A DNA stretch of 13,380 nucleotides from Gemmatimonadota bacterium. GTDB taxonomy: Bacteria; Gemmatimonadota; Gemmatimonadetes; Gemmatimonadales; Gemmatimonadaceae. Both the position numbers and the translations under genes were made by a program. Shown here one piece after another: positions 1 to 9,419 of the stretch (position 1 is its first letter; every line of letters begins with the position of its first letter). Where the stretch lies: NCBI GenBank assembly GCA_003222065.1, contig QHUV01000012.1, positions 1 to 13,380 on the forward strand. Direction: 5' to 3'. The notes below the pieces were generated by a model. That model worked only from the letters and a program-made list of their open reading frames with translations. It had not been told where the DNA came from and did no database searches.

Positions 1-118
1 TCATCGGCGCGTGGCCTGTCAGAATGCCCACCTCGCCGTCATACGCCGGAGCGACGATCGAATCCGTCGTCCCCTCGAAGAGCACTGCTTCTGGTGAAAT
101 CACCGTGACCGTGAGCAT
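1..118 (-). CDS. atpC: ATP synthase F1 subunit epsilon, N-terminal part (cut by window edge)
   Basis: Epsilon is part of the central stalk of F1Fo ATP synthase. It helps couple rotation of the gamma shaft to the Fo ring and inhibits ATP hydrolysis in many bacteria. Only the first 39 codons are in the window. They begin MLTVTVISPEAVLFEG and contain GEVGILTGHAP at about residues 28-38, the beta-sandwich signature also seen in E. coli AtpC (GELGIYPGHAP). The ATG at 116-118 has a GAAGG ribosome-binding site about six bases upstream and follows the atpD stop codon by 15 bases, so it should be translated from the same atpA-G-D-C mRNA. The C-terminal helical domain lies outside the window and cannot be judged. 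Confidence 0.9.
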   Translation of the reverse strand, partial: MLTVTVISPEAVLFEGTTDSIVAPAYDGEVGILTGHAPM

Positions 119-133
119 CGGTTGCCTTCGTGT

Positions 134-2453
<2,320 letters not shown>

Positions 2454-2492
2454 GACTGAATCCGGCTGATGGTGCCGTGATCGGTAACGTGC

Positions 2493-4100
<1,608 letters not shown>

Positions 4101-4140
4101 ACTCAGGGTCCGGAATCAGCGAGCAGTGGATGGAGGAGGG

Positions 4141-4160
4141 CTTGTGAAAAATATCACAAG
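4141..4160. promoter_or_regulatory. Perfect CRP-type palindrome (operator candidate)
   Basis: CTTGTGA-N6-TCACAAG is a perfect 7-base inverted repeat with a 6-base spacer. Its core is TGTGA-N6-TCACA, the classical binding consensus of E. coli CRP and related Crp/Fnr-family regulators. The spacer is the predicted -10 box of the atpA promoter, so an occupied site would block polymerase, which suggests repression rather than activation. It lies between atpA and the divergent four-helix gene and could act on either. No crp/fnr gene is in the window. Confidence 0.5.
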
Positions 4161-4175
4161 CAGAAATTCTCGCAA
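4148..4175 (-). promoter_or_regulatory. Predicted promoter of the atpA-G-D-C operon
   Basis: Read on the minus strand, TTGCGA (4170-4175) is followed after 16 bases by TATTTT (4148-4153). The bases just before it, TGA, make it an extended -10 element. A start of transcription near 4141 would give a leader of about 40 bases before atpA. The -10 hexamer is exactly the spacer of the palindrome at 4141-4160. Prediction from sequence only. Confidence 0.5.
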
Positions 4176-4293
4176 GACGCGCCTCGTAACGCTAACGGGT
4201 TGAGCCCCTAGAGTCGCTCCCCGTGCACCGCGCTGGAACGGCCTGCGCTCGTTTGATACCACGGCGTCGCGCGCTGATGTCCATGTTGCCGAC

Positions 4294-4743
4294 ATGGCTG
4301 CGGGAGTCAGGGACCTCAAAGTTTGGCAGGAAGCTGTCGCGCTCGGCGGCGAAGTGCTGCGCGTCGTCCGGCAAAGCGCGCGACGTGAAACGAAAACGGC
4401 CACCGACGCCGTGATCATCACGGCTCTCGCCGTGGCGAGCCACATCGCCGAGGGATACGGCCGGTATACGGTACCCGAGCAACGGCAACTCTATCGCGCC
4501 GCCAAGCGTGACTTGCTGCGGCTCGAAACACAGCTCGCCATTCTTCGCCACGCCGACCTCCTCTCGCTTGCTGCGCACGGAGATCTAATGAAGCGGACAC
4601 AGACGGTGAGTCGCTTGCTCTCCGGCTACATCGTCTATCTCGAGCGCCAACGCGCGGCCGAAGACGAAGATGCCATGCCCGCTTCCTCCTCTTCCCCCAA
4701 TGCGGCTTCTGCGAAGTCTCTTACCTCGGCCGGATCCTCGTGA
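4294..4743 (+). CDS. Four-helix bundle protein (23S rRNA intervening-sequence family)
   Basis: The 149-residue product matches the small four-helix bundle family first found encoded in 23S rRNA intervening sequences. Visible family marks are DLKVWQEAV at residues 7-15, VASHIAEGYGR at 47-57, where IAEG is the most conserved element, and LLRLETQL at 74-81. The body is almost all helix to about residue 120, followed by a Ser/Ala-rich low-complexity tail (128-149) that is not part of the fold. The molecular function of the family is not established; homologues form pentamers, and a role in nucleic-acid binding has been suggested. Here it is free-standing, divergent from atpA and convergent with the AraC-type gene 20 bases downstream. 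The ATG has no good Shine-Dalgarno site. Confidence 0.8.
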   Translation: MAAGVRDLKVWQEAVALGGEVLRVVRQSARRETKTATDAVIITALAVASHIAEGYGRYTVPEQRQLYRAAKRDLLRLETQLAILRHADLLSLAAHGDLMKRTQTVSRLLSGYIVYLERQRAAEDEDAMPASSSSPNAASAKSLTSAGSS

Positions 4744-4763
4744 ATGTCTTCGGAGATTCCGTA

Positions 4764-5582
4764 CTACCGACGGCGGCTGCGGCCATGCCCGCGCGCGAAC
4801 CGATCGACGAGATCCACCGACCGGAGTCGCGTGAGGGACGCAGACTTCGTTCCCACGATCCGCTGCGATGTCGTGGACAGATGTGACGCCGATGCGAAGC
4901 CTAACACCTTCGCGACATCGCGAACGTCATAGCCGGGATTCTTGGCCAATTCGGCCGCGGCGAGAAGCCTCACGAGATCGATCACGCGCTTGAGATTCGG
5001 CCCACCATTCGCCGCAAAGGTGCGGCTCAAGTGTTCGCGCGTCACGCGGAGCATTTTCGCCAACGAATCCGTTCGCACGCCGCGGCCCGCCCGCTCGACG
5101 ACGTAGCGCCAGGTTATTCGCTGCAGGGGAGAGGACAGGGCGAGTGAAGTGGGCGGATCGTGCAAGGCGTTCGCAAAGCGAACGGTGAACGATTCGCGGC
5201 TCACGATGTCCCGTGCCACCATGTCATCCACTCCGTCGACAAGCACGTCCGAGAAATCCCAGGCGGCACATTGCGCGAGCGTCGGTCCCTCCGACGCGCG
5301 AAGAGCGAGCAAGCCGAAAAAGGGCACGCTCGGAAATTCTCTCGCCAGGCCGGCGACGCGCGATGTCTCGTCAGGCGCCGTGGCCGCGGCGCCGACATCG
5401 ACTATCGCCGCATCGACGAGTGTGTCACGGAATGCCTGCTCGAACCCAGCCGCCGTCCGCGACAAGACTAGACGGGTGCGCCGACGGGGAAAGAGTGAAC
5501 GCATCATCACTCGCGCACGCTCGCGCGGCGCGAAGATCACCATCGCCGGAGTGCTCGATGCCGGTGCACTTTTCGCGCTCAC
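4764..5582 (-). CDS. AraC-type HTH transcription regulator with receiver-like N-terminus
   Basis: The product is 272 residues. The C-terminal part carries the two helix-turn-helix units of the AraC family: SLAKMLRVTREHLSRTFAA at about 173-191 and DVRDVAKVLGFASASHLS at 219-236, joined by the usual long helix. The first 125 residues look like an alpha/beta receiver fold: a beta strand MVIFAP at 14-19, then AAIVDVG at 58-64 with Asp62 where a phosphoacceptor would sit. The acidic pair normally found after the first strand is missing, so it is probably a degenerate receiver that is not regulated by normal phosphorylation. The ligand and targets are unknown. I chose GTG 5582 because GAGGAG lies seven bases upstream, overlapping the NUDIX stop codon; an in-frame ATG at 5543 is the alternative. 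It is the last gene of the ABC-NUDIX-AraC unit. Leu228 is TTA inside a GCCTAACA near-match of the dispersed repeat (4899-4906). Confidence 0.8.
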   Translation of the reverse strand: MSAKSAPASSTPAMVIFAPRERARVMMRSLFPRRRTRLVLSRTAAGFEQAFRDTLVDAAIVDVGAAATAPDETSRVAGLAREFPSVPFFGLLALRASEGPTLAQCAAWDFSDVLVDGVDDMVARDIVSRESFTVRFANALHDPPTSLALSSPLQRITWRYVVERAGRGVRTDSLAKMLRVTREHLSRTFAANGGPNLKRVIDLVRLLAAAELAKNPGYDVRDVAKVLGFASASHLSTTSQRIVGTKSASLTRLRSVDLVDRFARGHGRSRRR

Positions 5583-5593
5583 GGCCGCACTCC

Positions 5594-6049
5594 TCAGGCA
5601 GACGGAGACGACGTGATGACTGTCGGAACGAGCGCGCGCGCCTTTCGCAGGACCTCGCGCGCATTGCCGTACGAGATGAGCTCTTCAGCTTCGTCGAAGG
5701 GCAGCCAGCGGCAGGCGGTGATGCCTTCGGTTCGCTGCGGCGACGTCGAGGATTCCGCCGTCTCCATCAGGTAGAAGTGGCAGATCTTGTGAATGAGCTT
5801 GCCGCGAAAGCGAAAATGCCAATCGATGGTCTCGATCAAGCCACGAAGCGCGAGGTCCGATAGTCCCGTTTCCTCGCTGACTTCTCGTAAGGCAGCGCCC
5901 TCTGGAAGCTCGCCCTGCTCGACATGCCCTTTGGGAAATCCCCAGTTCTTGTAGCTGTCGCGAATCAGCAAATAGAGCGGCGCGCCGTCGGCGACGCGGT
6001 ACACGACGCCGCCGGCCGACGTCTCCTCTTTGGGCCGCGTTCGCTTCAT
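5594..6049 (-). CDS. NUDIX hydrolase (diadenosine polyphosphate/MutT-like)
   Basis: NUDIX enzymes hydrolyse nucleoside diphosphates linked to another group. The 151-residue product has a complete Nudix box GX5EX7REVXEEXGL at residues 41-63, with metal-binding residues Glu56, Glu59 and Glu60. The N-terminal context KEETSAGGVVYR and the NWGFPKGHVEQGE lead-in resemble the bis(5'-nucleosyl)-tetraphosphatase-like branch, so cleavage of Ap4A-type dinucleotides is the best guess; the substrate cannot be fixed from sequence. The ATG overlaps the stop of the ABC ATPase gene by four bases (ATGA), and its own stop codon overlaps the GAGGAG site of the AraC-type gene, so all three are likely translationally coupled. 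A Ser/Thr-rich tail ends the protein. Confidence 0.9.
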   Translation of the reverse strand: MKRTRPKEETSAGGVVYRVADGAPLYLLIRDSYKNWGFPKGHVEQGELPEGAALREVSEETGLSDLALRGLIETIDWHFRFRGKLIHKICHFYLMETAESSTSPQRTEGITACRWLPFDEAEELISYGNAREVLRKARALVPTVITSSPSA

Positions 6050-6852
6050 CGCCGCTCGCCGCCGCGGGTTTGCGCGCTTCCCGCGGAGGTAATCGCTGCC
6101 GGCACGCCGAGCGGCTCGCCGTCGAGCGACGGTCGACCTTCGATGAACTGCCTAACGATTGGATCCGAGCTATTGCGTATCTCGTCGACGGTCCCGACTT
6201 GCTGGACGCGGCCCTGGTAGAGCATGGCGATCCGGCTGCCGACCGTATAGGCGCTGCGCATGTCGTGGGTGATGACGACACTCGTGACGCCGAGCCGTTC
6301 GCGCATGCGCACCATCAGCTCATCGATGACGGCGCTCGTGACGGGGTCGAGTCCCGTCGTCGGCTCGTCATACAGGATGTACTTCGGACGCAGCGCGATC
6401 GCGCGGGCAATGCCGACGCGCTTTCGCATACCGCCGGAGAGTTCGGCGGGGAACCGCGTCTGCACACCGGGTAGATCGACGAGCTCCAATGCCTCGCTCA
6501 CCCGCTGCTGGATCTCCGCGTCTTCGAGATGGTGATGCTTGCGCAGCCCCATCGCCACATTGTCACCGATCGTCATCGAATCGAACAGCGCGGCAAACTG
6601 GAATACGTAGCCGATGTGCGAGCGCAACTCGTACAGGTCGCGACGGGGAAGCTTCGGGACTTCACGGCCATCCACCCACACTTCGCCTCGATCCGGCTCG
6701 AGCAATCCGACGATGTGCTTGATCGCGACTGATTTCCCAGTGCCCGAGTAACCGATGATCACCATCGTCTCGCTTTCGACGACGTCGAGTGTGAACCCTT
6801 CGAGCACGTGCTTGGGTCCGAACGATTTGTGAACGTTGACGAGACGAATCAT
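6046..6852 (-). CDS. MlaF-like ABC transporter ATP-binding protein (MCE lipid transport)
   Basis: This 268-residue ATPase would power an envelope lipid (phospholipid) transporter of the Mla/MCE type at the cytoplasmic membrane. Walker A GYSGTGKS is at 34-41, the Q-loop at Gln85, signature LSGGMRKRVGIARA at 138-151, Walker B YILYDEPTTGLDP at 158-170, and the switch His at 196. The methionine in LSGGM and the DPIVRQFIEG motif (230-239) near the C-terminus are typical of MlaF rather than of sugar or peptide importers. A 30-residue low-complexity tail follows. The permease and substrate-binding genes usually beside it are absent here, but an MCE-domain gene lies at 9420-10379. The gene overlaps the NUDIX start by four bases. 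No clear promoter or Shine-Dalgarno site is visible. A TGCCTAACGA repeat (6149-6158) forces an AGG codon at Arg234. Confidence 0.88.
   Translation of the reverse strand: MIRLVNVHKSFGPKHVLEGFTLDVVESETMVIIGYSGTGKSVAIKHIVGLLEPDRGEVWVDGREVPKLPRRDLYELRSHIGYVFQFAALFDSMTIGDNVAMGLRKHHHLEDAEIQQRVSEALELVDLPGVQTRFPAELSGGMRKRVGIARAIALRPKYILYDEPTTGLDPVTSAVIDELMVRMRERLGVTSVVITHDMRSAYTVGSRIAMLYQGRVQQVGTVDEIRNSSDPIVRQFIEGRPSLDGEPLGVPAAITSAGSAQTRGGERR
6149..6158 (+). repeat. Dispersed repeat TGCCTAACGA (in mlaF-like gene)
   Basis: Exact 10-mer. It encodes Val233-Arg234-Gln235 of the ABC ATPase with Arg234 as AGG, the same solution as in atpA. Confidence 0.65.
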
Positions 6853-6964
6853 GCGGAGGGATCTACTGCGGCCTGAAAGGCGGCGGAGGCGCGAAATCTG
6901 TCGGAGTACTGACGGCTCTCGCTAGGCCCTGCGTCACAGGTCACGCGTTGAAAGCGCGTTCTCG

Positions 6965-6993
6965 AAAAAGAAAAGGGCCGGCGAGCCGGCCCT
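6965..6993 (-). terminator. Intrinsic terminator of the sigma factor gene
   Basis: On the minus strand, an 8-bp perfect stem AGGGCCGG/CCGGCCCT (6986-6993 with 6974-6981) with a 4-base loop is followed by TTTTCTTTTT (6974-6965). It starts 31 bases past the sigma factor stop codon and separates that gene from the downstream MlaF-like gene. Confidence 0.92.
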
Positions 6994-7024
6994 CCCACAC
7001 AGTGCTGGCGAAATGATGCGCGCT

Positions 7025-7954
7025 CTATGCGGCGAAGCTGCCGAGTGCACGGCCGACGTCGCCTTCACGCAGCCGCTTGAGTGCACGATCACGCAACTGA
7101 CGGACACGCTCACGTGTAACGCCGAGCATCGAGCCGATTTCCTCGAGTGTATGCTCACGTCCTCCCTCGAGGCCGAAATACAGACGCAGTACCTTCGCGT
7201 CGCGGGGCGGCAGTGTGCCGAGCGCCTGCTCAATTTCATCATTGAGGAAGCGATTCATTGCTTCCTCTTCGGTGTCCGGCATCTCGTCGGCGACGAACCG
7301 CTCAATGAGCGAGCGATCACCTTCCGGATCCATCGGCGCGTCAAGACGAACGTCGCTGGTATTCAACGCCGCCAATGACTGCACGACGTCGGCCGACAGC
7401 CCGGTGAGCTGCGAGAGCTCTTCGGGACTCGGCTCGCGATTCAACTTTTGGCGAAGGATCTCGGACGCTTTGATGATTCGCGAAAGATCCGCGGTGCGAT
7501 TCAGCGGCACGCGCACGGTACGGCCCTGACGCGCGAGCGCCGACAGAATTGCCTGACGAATCCACCACACCGCGTACGAGATGAACTTCACACCCTGATC
7601 GGGATCGAACTTTCGTGCGGCGGTGAGCAAGCCAACGTTCCCCTCACCGATCAAGTCGATGAGCGGCAGTCCACGGTTCTGGTACTTCTTCGCGACGGAA
7701 ATGACGAAACGCAAATTGCGCTTCACCAACTCTTGGAGAGCGTCCTGGTCGCCAGCACGGATCTTCCGCGCCAGATCGATCTCCTCGGTCCCCTTGAGCA
7801 GCGGATACGTGCTCACTTCGTAGAGGTATTGATCGAGGATATCGCGCTCCGGTTCACTGGGAGCGATTCCGGCGGGAGCCGCACGGCGGCGACGACGCTT
7901 TAGTTCGGTCATTGGTGCGGTGCCTCGCCCTTTCGGCGCGTTCGAGGTAGGCAT
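7025..7954 (-). CDS. RNA polymerase sigma factor, RpoD/SigA family (short form)
   Basis: This sigma-70-type factor directs RNA polymerase to promoters. The product is 309 residues and lacks the acidic region 1.1 of long RpoD proteins. Region 1.2 spans about 37-70. Region 2 (75-145) includes NLRFVISVAKKYQNRGLP and KFDPDQGVKFISYAVWWIRQAI, the -10-recognising part. Region 3 lies at about 155-230. Region 4 (245-298) ends in the helix-turn-helix TLEEIGSMLGVTRERVRQLRDRAL that reads the -35 box. After region 2.4 it reads RVPLNRTADLSRI instead of the RIPVHMIET typical of proteobacterial primary factors, as in Bacteroidota SigA. Whether it is the primary or a second factor is open. An in-frame ATG at 7912, with GAGG ten bases upstream, is a credible later start. 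A strong terminator follows. Confidence 0.92.
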   Translation of the reverse strand: MPTSNAPKGRGTAPMTELKRRRRRAAPAGIAPSEPERDILDQYLYEVSTYPLLKGTEEIDLARKIRAGDQDALQELVKRNLRFVISVAKKYQNRGLPLIDLIGEGNVGLLTAARKFDPDQGVKFISYAVWWIRQAILSALARQGRTVRVPLNRTADLSRIIKASEILRQKLNREPSPEELSQLTGLSADVVQSLAALNTSDVRLDAPMDPEGDRSLIERFVADEMPDTEEEAMNRFLNDEIEQALGTLPPRDAKVLRLYFGLEGGREHTLEEIGSMLGVTRERVRQLRDRALKRLREGDVGRALGSFAA

Positions 7955-8107
7955 CTATGAGCGGCGACGGTTCCGTATGCAGCGTCGCATCTCTACGGTT
8001 GACAGGCCGCGATCGCTGAGGATCTGCGGCAGCCATCTGAGGTCGGCGACGACCCTAGAAGGCGCTGCAAAATACTGGCCGCAGACGTTTTCGCTAGTCC
8101 CATTTCG

Positions 8108-8136
8108 TTGACACGTGATATACACACGGCTATACT
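8108..8136 (+). promoter_or_regulatory. Strong sigma-70-type promoter of the Ala-Gly-Val tRNA operon
   Basis: TTGACA (8108-8113), a 17-base spacer and TATACT (8131-8136) give a near-consensus promoter. Transcription would start near 8143, about 43 bases before tRNA-Ala. It lies between the tRNA cluster and the divergent sigma factor gene. Confidence 0.85.
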
Positions 8137-8185
8137 TGGCGGTTCCGGACGGTTGACCTTTTTTGCACCGCACGCGGCCGTTTCC

Positions 8186-8258
8186 GGGGGCGTAGCTCAG
8201 TTGGGAGAGCGCGTGAATGGCATTCACGAGGTCAGGGGTTCGATCCCCCTCGCCTCCA
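8186..8258 (+). tRNA. tRNA-Ala (anticodon GGC)
   Basis: Full cloverleaf of 73 bases. The acceptor GGGGGCG pairs with CGCCTCC and includes the G3-U70 pair that marks alanine tRNAs. The D stem is GCTC/GAGC. The anticodon stem CGTGA/TCACG encloses GGC at 8219-8221, and the T stem AGGGG/CCCCT encloses TTCGATC. The discriminator is A and no CCA is encoded. It reads codon GCC and is first in its transcription unit. Confidence 0.97.
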
Positions 8259-8353
8259 TCGCCGCGGAGTTTGTCGGCCGTGGTTGCAGGACGAACTCGC
8301 TGGTTCGGGGCAGGTGCGGAAGTGGTCGCTGTTCTGAATCGCTCGGCAAGTTC

Positions 8354-8426
8354 GCGGGAATAGCTCAGTTGGTAGAGCACAACCTTGCCAAGGTTGGGGT
8401 CGCGGGTTCGAGTCCCGTTTCCCGCT
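8354..8426 (+). tRNA. tRNA-Gly (anticodon GCC)
   Basis: Full cloverleaf of 73 bases. The acceptor GCGGGAA pairs with TTCCCGC. The anticodon stem CAACC/GGTTG encloses GCC at 8387-8389, and the T stem GCGGG/CCCGT encloses TTCGAGT. The discriminator is T, as in glycine tRNAs, and no CCA is encoded. It is separated from tRNA-Ala by 95 bases and from tRNA-Val by 47, with no terminator between them. Confidence 0.97.
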
Positions 8427-8473
8427 CTCGCGCTGTGATGTCGCCGTTGTGTCTCCATGCGTAGCGAGGATGA

Positions 8474-8547
8474 GGGCGGTTAGCTCAGTTGGTTAGAGCG
8501 CCACGTTGACATCGTGGAGGTCACAAGTTCGAGTCTTGTACCGCCCA
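8474..8547 (+). tRNA. tRNA-Val (anticodon GAC)
   Basis: Full cloverleaf of 74 bases. The acceptor GGGCGGT pairs with ACCGCCC. The anticodon stem CCACG/CGTGG encloses GAC at 8508-8510, and the T stem ACAAG/CTTGT encloses TTCGAGT. The discriminator is A and no CCA is encoded. It is the last tRNA of the first unit, with a terminator starting five bases downstream. Confidence 0.97.
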
Positions 8548-8551
8548 TCGT

Positions 8552-8583
8552 GCCGCAGCGAATTCGCTGCGGCGTTTTTGTTT
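8552..8583 (+). terminator. Intrinsic terminator of the Ala-Gly-Val tRNA operon
   Basis: A perfect 9-bp stem GCCGCAGCG/CGCTGCGGC (8552-8560 with 8565-8573), loop AATT, is followed by G and then TTTTTGTTTT. It lies directly after tRNA-Val. Confidence 0.95.
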
Positions 8584-8697
8584 TGCGTTGGTGATCGATC
8601 TTTCGCGGTCAGCTGCGCTGAGCAAGCCGCGGCGGCGCGCGAGCGAAAATGGCGGCCAGGCACTCGGCCGTCAGCGACGTCTGTCACACTCACTCGC

Positions 8698-8726
8698 TTG
8701 ACTGAGATTTCTGCGGCGGGTACTTT
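8698..8726 (+). promoter_or_regulatory. Predicted promoter of the Arg-Pro tRNA unit
   Basis: TTGACT (8698-8703), a 17-base spacer ending GCGGCGGG and TACTTT (8721-8726). Transcription would start near 8733, 70 bases before tRNA-Arg. An 8-base direct repeat CTGAGATT (8702-8709 and 8727-8734) brackets the spacer and -10. The rest of the 256-base gap between tRNA-Val and tRNA-Arg shows nothing else I can support. Confidence 0.55.
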
Positions 8727-8803
8727 CTGAGATTGCACAACGGTGCTGTTCGATGCGTCGTTGCGCATCCGTGCGCCGCCTCGGCGTCGCTACGTTGAAG
8801 TCG

Positions 8804-8877
8804 GCGCCCGTAGCTCAATTGGATAGAGCATCTGACTACGGATCAGAAGGTTGGAGGTTCGAGTCCTTCCGGGCGCG
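8804..8877 (+). tRNA. tRNA-Arg (anticodon ACG)
   Basis: Full cloverleaf of 74 bases. The acceptor GCGCCCG pairs with CGGGCGC. The anticodon stem TCTGA/TCAGA encloses ACG at 8838-8840, and the T stem GGAGG/CCTTC encloses TTCGAGT. The discriminator is G and no CCA is encoded. A34 is expected to be edited to inosine by TadA so that CGU, CGC and CGA are read. tRNA-Pro follows after 29 bases. Confidence 0.97.
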
Positions 8878-8906
8878 TCGTACGACGCGATAGTGCGCCG
8901 GTTCGG

Positions 8907-8983
8907 CGGGGCGTAGCTTAGCCCGGTAGAGCGCCTGCTTCGGGAGCAGGAGGTCGCTGGTTCAAATCCAGTCGCCCCGACCA
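8907..8983 (+). tRNA. tRNA-Pro (anticodon CGG)
   Basis: Full cloverleaf. The acceptor CGGGGCG pairs with CGCCCCG, including the C1-G72 pair typical of bacterial proline tRNAs. The anticodon stem CCTGC/GCAGG encloses CGG at 8941-8943 followed by G37, the usual m1G site. The T arm contains TTCAAAT. The discriminator A (8980) is followed by CCA (8981-8983), so this is the only one of the six tRNAs here with the CCA end in the DNA. It reads CCG. Confidence 0.97.
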
Positions 8984-8989
8984 TTCGAG

Positions 8990-9037
8990 CGAGCCCCAAC
9001 GTGCCGACACTTTGGCCACCAGGGGCTCGTTCCTTTT
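8990..9037 (+). terminator. Probable intrinsic terminator of the Arg-Pro tRNA unit (long loop)
   Basis: An 8-bp perfect stem CGAGCCCC/GGGGCTCG (8990-8997 with 9022-9029) is followed by TTCCTTTT. The 24-base apical part can itself pair partly (GTG.CC with GGCCAC). The long loop makes it less certain than the other two terminators. Confidence 0.65.
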
Positions 9038-9056
9038 GTGGCAAGCTATCGCGCTG

Positions 9057-9089
9057 TACCTAACGACTCGACATGCCAGTGCCTAACGA
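9057..9089 (+). repeat. Two dispersed repeats in tandem between tRNA units
   Basis: TACCTAACGA (9057-9066, nine of ten) and an exact TGCCTAACGA (9080-9089) lie 23 bases apart in the same orientation, in the non-coding stretch between the Arg-Pro terminator and the tRNA-Arg (CCG) promoter. Confidence 0.65.
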
Positions 9090-9148
9090 TCTGCGACGCC
9101 GATTCCGCGCGCCGGCTCGCGGGTTCTCGACGCGAGGCGCCGTCCGCG

Positions 9149-9177
9149 TTGACCCCTCCTTCGGCGGCCTATAGTTT
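9149..9177 (+). promoter_or_regulatory. Predicted promoter of tRNA-Arg (CCG)
   Basis: TTGACC (9149-9154) is followed at 17 bases by TAGTTT (9172-9177); at 15 bases the better-looking TATAGT (9170-9175) overlaps it. The tRNA begins at 9194. The block is strikingly similar to the one upstream of rho at 10398-10426. Confidence 0.55.
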
Positions 9178-9193
9178 TCCCGCTGACATCCTC

Positions 9194-9267
9194 GCGCGCG
9201 TAGCTCAGCTGGATAGAGCGTCGGCCTCCGGAGCCGAAGGTCACAGGTTCGAATCCTGTCGCGCGCG
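9194..9267 (+). tRNA. tRNA-Arg (anticodon CCG)
   Basis: Full cloverleaf of 74 bases. The acceptor GCGCGCG pairs with CGCGCGC. The anticodon stem TCGGC/GCCGA encloses CCG at 9228-9230, and the T stem ACAGG/CCTGT encloses TTCGAAT. The discriminator is G and no CCA is encoded. It reads CGG. No convincing terminator lies between it and the MCE gene 152 bases downstream, so some read-through into that gene is possible. Confidence 0.97.
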
Positions 9268-9419
9268 CTTCCCCGTGCCTTCGGACGGCCGAAGACGTAT
9301 CGCGTCGCCGAGGGCAGCTTCGGGAGGCGACTGCCCTTGAATCGCGCTGCCACGAGCGGTGGTCCGAGCCTTGCCCAGCCCATCTGTGTCCCCTCCGTTC
9401 GGGAATCCCAGAAACACCG

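Noticed and set aside
4116..4578. Minus-strand frames opposite the four-helix gene
   Set aside because: They show no recognisable domain, while the plus-strand frame has clear family motifs.
7999..8004. TTGACA upstream of the tRNA cluster as another promoter
   Set aside because: No acceptable -10 lies 16-18 bases downstream; the promoter at 8108-8136 is far better.
8069..8074. TATTTT on the minus strand as the -10 box of the sigma factor gene
   Set aside because: It is a fair -10 preceded by GCGGCCAG, but no -35 hexamer is recognisable at the right distance, so I do not list it as a feature.
7955..8458. Minus-strand frame with GNGTRTRDPNLGKVVLYQLS and similar frames opposite the other tRNAs
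   Set aside because: These are the familiar spurious proteins read from the reverse strand of tRNA genes; the tRNA cloverleaves explain the sequence.
9279..9337. Hairpins CTTCGG/CCGAAG (9279-9294) and AGGGCAG/CTGCCCT (9311-9337) as terminators of tRNA-Arg (CCG)
   Set aside because: Neither is followed by a T tract on the plus strand. They could be processing or read-through structures, but the sequence does not show it.
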